A stretch of 64,000 bases of DNA from Wohlfahrtiimonas larvae (GTDB lineage: Bacteria > Pseudomonadota > Gammaproteobacteria > Cardiobacteriales > Wohlfahrtiimonadaceae), in contig NZ_BAABKE010000010.1 of the NCBI RefSeq assembly GCF_039543665.1, positions 1 to 64,000 on the forward strand. The letters run 5' to 3'. The notes beneath the pieces were generated by a model. That model had not been told where the DNA came from. It made no database searches and saw only the letters and a list, made by a program, of their open reading frames with translations. The position numbers and the translations under genes were made by a program. Of the stretch, positions 61,679 through 64,000 are shown one piece after another (positions within the stretch are counted from its first letter, which is position 1; each line of letters opens with the position of its first letter).

Positions 61679-62878
61679 ATGATTATTCAACCAAAAATTC
61701 GTGGATTCATTTGTACAACAGCACATCCGACAGGCTGTGATGAAAACGTTAAAGCGCAGATTGAATATATTCGTTCAAAGGGTAAATTAGAGAATGGCCC
61801 AAAACGTGTATTAGTGATCGGTGCATCCACAGGTTATGGTTTGGCTTCTCGTATCGAAGCAGCATTCGGTAGTGATGCAGCAACAATCGGTGTATTTTTC
61901 GAGAAACCAGGTACAGAAAAGAAAACGGGTACCGCAGGTTGGTATAACTCAGCAGCTTTTGATAAATATGCAAAAGAAGCGGGTTTATACTCTAAAAGCA
62001 TTAATGGGGATGCATTCTCTGATGAAGTTCGTGCAAAAGTAATCGAATTGATTAAAGCTGATTTAGGTACTGTCGATTGTGTTGTTTACTCATTGGCTTC
62101 TCCAGTTCGTAAATTGCCAGCAACAGGCGAAGTTGTACGTTCTGCATTGAAAACAATCGGGGATACATATCGTGCGCCTTCATTAGATACAAACAAAAAT
62201 GAGATCATTGAAGCAACTGTAGAACCAGCAACTGAGCAAGAAATTGCAGATACGATTACTGTAATGGGTGGCCAAGATTGGGAATTATGGATGAAAGCTT
62301 TAGATGAAGCTGGCGTTTTGGCACCTAATGTTCAAACAGTTGCTTATTCATATATCGGGACAGCAATCACATGGCCAATGTATTGGCACGGTACTTTAGG
62401 TAAAGCTAAAGAAGACGTAGAGCGTGCTTCACGTGAAATCAATACAATGCTCAATGCTAAATACCAAGGTAAAGCGGCTGTTGCTGTATTGAAATCAGTT
62501 GTAACTCAAGCATCATCAGCAATTCCTGTTATGCCTTTATACATTTCAGCAGCATTTCGTGTGATGAAAGAAACTGGGTTGCATGAAGATTGTATCGAAC
62601 AAATTCAGCGTTTATTTGAAACTTGCATGTATGGTAATACAGGTGAAGTGGATGCTGAAGGCCGTTTTCGTTTAGATGATTGGGAATTAAAGCCAGAAGT
62701 ACAAACTGCTTGTGAACTAATCTTGAAAGAAGTGACAACTGAAACAGTGGATACTTTGACAGATTACCAAGGTTATAAAGAAAACTTCTCGCGCTTATTT
62801 GGTTTTGGTTTAGCGGCTGTAGATTATGAAGCTGATGTGTCACCAGAAGTGAAATTTGATGTGATTGAAATGGTGTAA
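61679..62878 (+). CDS. fabV: Trans-2-enoyl-CoA/ACP reductase FabV
   Basis: 399 residues from the ATG at 61679. The long SDR cofactor motif GASTGYGLASR (48-58) and the catalytic Y235-x8-K244 pair are at the expected numbering for FabV. It performs the final NADH-dependent step of fatty-acid elongation and is insensitive to triclosan in characterised members. No fabI is visible in the window. An upstream ATG at 61667 is unlikely. Confidence 0.95.
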   Translation: MIIQPKIRGFICTTAHPTGCDENVKAQIEYIRSKGKLENGPKRVLVIGASTGYGLASRIEAAFGSDAATIGVFFEKPGTEKKTGTAGWYNSAAFDKYAKEAGLYSKSINGDAFSDEVRAKVIELIKADLGTVDCVVYSLASPVRKLPATGEVVRSALKTIGDTYRAPSLDTNKNEIIEATVEPATEQEIADTITVMGGQDWELWMKALDEAGVLAPNVQTVAYSYIGTAITWPMYWHGTLGKAKEDVERASREINTMLNAKYQGKAAVAVLKSVVTQASSAIPVMPLYISAAFRVMKETGLHEDCIEQIQRLFETCMYGNTGEVDAEGRFRLDDWELKPEVQTACELILKEVTTETVDTLTDYQGYKENFSRLFGFGLAAVDYEADVSPEVKFDVIEMV

Positions 62879-62884
62879 TCATCT

Positions 62885-63775
62885 ATGAAAATAGAATTAA
62901 GTAAGCCATTTTTTGTTAATACTGTCACAATCATAGGAATTGGTTTGATCGGTGGATCTCTAGCGCGTGCATTGAAGAAAAATAATGCAGTAGGTCAAAT
63001 CATTGCGTATGACAATAATGAAGATGCTTTAGCACAAGCTAAAGCATTGGGTGTTGCTGATATTGTGACAACTGACATTGAGATGGCTGTTAAAGATTCA
63101 GACATCATCATCATGGCGACTCCCATTACAGTGATGGGCACGCTCATGAAAGAGATGATGCCATTTCTGAAAGAAGACGCAATTGTGAGTGATGTGGGTT
63201 CTACTAAGGGGTCAGTTATTCGTACAATTACTGAAGCAGTGGGTTTTTTACCAAAGCGTTTTGTGCCAGCGCATCCGATTGCTGGTACGGAAAAACATGG
63301 TGTAGAAAACTCCTTTGCTGAGTTATTTGAAAAGCGTAGAACCTTGATCATCCCGCATATTAATAATAATCATACAGCCGTCACAACATTGACAAAAATG
63401 TGGGAAGCTGTAGGGTCAATTGTGGAAGAAATGGGTGTAGTGCATCATGATCAAGTCTTGGCGGCAACATCTCATATTCCACATTTACTAGCTTATAGTA
63501 CAGTGGATACATTAGCTAATTTAGATGATCGGGCTGAAATTTTTCGTTTCGCAGCAGGTGGATTCAGAGATTTTACGCGTATTTCAACATCTAACCCAGA
63601 AATGTGGACGGATATCTGCTTAGAAAATAGAGAAGCAGTGCTTGAAGTTCTCCGTGCGTATTTAAAGAAAATAGCGTTGGTGGAAGAAGCATTGGATAAA
63701 GAAGATCGCGAAACAATATTAGAAGTTTTTAGTCGAGCAAAACACGCAAGAGATAACTTTTATCACGAACCTTAA
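62885..63775 (+). CDS. tyrA: Prephenate/arogenate dehydrogenase (TyrA)
   Basis: 296 residues, monofunctional, without a chorismate mutase domain. The NAD(P) motif GIGLIGGS (18-25), a central HPIAGTEKHG (about 136-145) and SHIPHLLAY (about 195-203) are the family signatures. It makes 4-hydroxyphenylpyruvate or tyrosine; the cofactor and substrate preference are not clear. It follows fabV by six bases and so is likely to be co-transcribed. Confidence 0.92.
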   Translation: MKIELSKPFFVNTVTIIGIGLIGGSLARALKKNNAVGQIIAYDNNEDALAQAKALGVADIVTTDIEMAVKDSDIIIMATPITVMGTLMKEMMPFLKEDAIVSDVGSTKGSVIRTITEAVGFLPKRFVPAHPIAGTEKHGVENSFAELFEKRRTLIIPHINNNHTAVTTLTKMWEAVGSIVEEMGVVHHDQVLAATSHIPHLLAYSTVDTLANLDDRAEIFRFAAGGFRDFTRISTSNPEMWTDICLENREAVLEVLRAYLKKIALVEEALDKEDRETILEVFSRAKHARDNFYHEP

Positions 63776-63793
63776 CTGATAAAGAAGGAACGG

Positions 63794-64000
63794 ATGTCTA
63801 GAGTCGTTGACGAGAAAAAATTGCGAGATTGGTTCATTGAATGCCATGGTTCTTGGCCGGATGAAGAATATCAATTTTTGATGAAGTACCAAGATGATGA
63901 ACGTTTTAAACGAGCATTGGAAACTGCTTATTTACTCGGACAAGTCTCAGGCATTCCTCTGCGCATTACTGCCATGTTCTTTGTTTTGGAAATCCCAATT
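63794..64000 (+). CDS. Unknown gene truncated by window end
   Basis: An open frame of 69 codons from an ATG with GAAGGAA upstream, running off the window. It begins MSRVVDEKKLRDWF and becomes hydrophobic near residues 47-68. I do not recognise it. It lies 18 bases after tyrA and probably belongs to the same transcript. Confidence 0.6.
   Translation, partial: MSRVVDEKKLRDWFIECHGSWPDEEYQFLMKYQDDERFKRALETAYLLGQVSGIPLRITAMFFVLEIPI

Overview
The window is AT-rich chromosomal DNA of a gammaproteobacterium. Evidence for this: a PcnB-type poly(A) polymerase, an rplM-rpsI pair, a tesA/ybbA/ybbP neighbourhood split by dinD, RF3, MnmH/SelU, FabV, and a NapDAGHBC periplasmic nitrate reductase. The start is the 3' end of a 5S rRNA, so an rRNA operon lies just upstream. 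A member of, or relative of, the Cardiobacteriales (Wohlfahrtiimonas/Ignatzschineria type) would fit, but that is a guess from gene content. Nearly everything looks like core or long-resident genome. No insertion sequence, prophage, integrase or CRISPR array was seen.

Layout. 1-3200: 5S end, a secreted minimal ATP-dependent DNA ligase, a glycosyltransferase, and a YchJ/esterase pair. 3385-7445: glycerol operon glpFKD. 7446-9774: rplM-rpsI with a structured leader, then pcnB. 9780-16587: a compact polyamine/membrane cluster. Its minus-strand operon is DUF350 - SPFH/SHOCT - DUF4178 - 46-aa membrane peptide - SpeD. Divergent from it are a membrane-anchored aminopropyltransferase (SpeE domain) and a Tat-exported FAD oxidase. 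I consider this the most interesting system in the window. 16565-21540: tesA, dinD, ybbA-ybbP. 21632-30839: a periplasmic phospholipase-D-family enzyme, the thiosulfate dehydrogenase pair tsdB-tsdA, then napD-napAGHBC with an FNR-like box between napD and napA. 31049-34625: YheO-type regulator, serine transporter and serine dehydratase.

34743-43672 is a more accessory stretch. It holds a NERD-nuclease/UvrD-type helicase split by a single +1 frameshift, a QueF-like protein that keeps the catalytic Cys but has lost the other key residues, and the adjacent VUT-family (queuosine precursor type) transporter. It also holds a nicotinamidase-like hydrolase, LemA with two tandem DUF2207 proteins, and an unrecognised gene. 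43819-48821: prfC, a YbaK-like deacylase, a porin and an MFS transporter. 49160-54143: FdrA-YlbE (AllF/AllG-like) proteins with a LysR regulator and an atypical HAD-IIA protein, without AllH or a carbamate kinase. 54293-54471: two identical tRNA-Asp genes. 54672-57384: epimerase, META-DUF4377 protein and selenouridine synthase, followed by a wrecked TraB/GumN gene. 57806-64000: ftsY with a duplicated acidic N-terminal segment, an MltD-like lytic transglycosylase, transaldolase, fabV, a TyrA-type dehydrogenase and a gene cut by the window end.

Functionally, the window couples periplasmic electron transfer (thiosulfate oxidation, quinol-linked nitrate reduction, aerobic glycerol-3-phosphate oxidation) with serine and glycerol use, envelope maintenance and polyamine metabolism.
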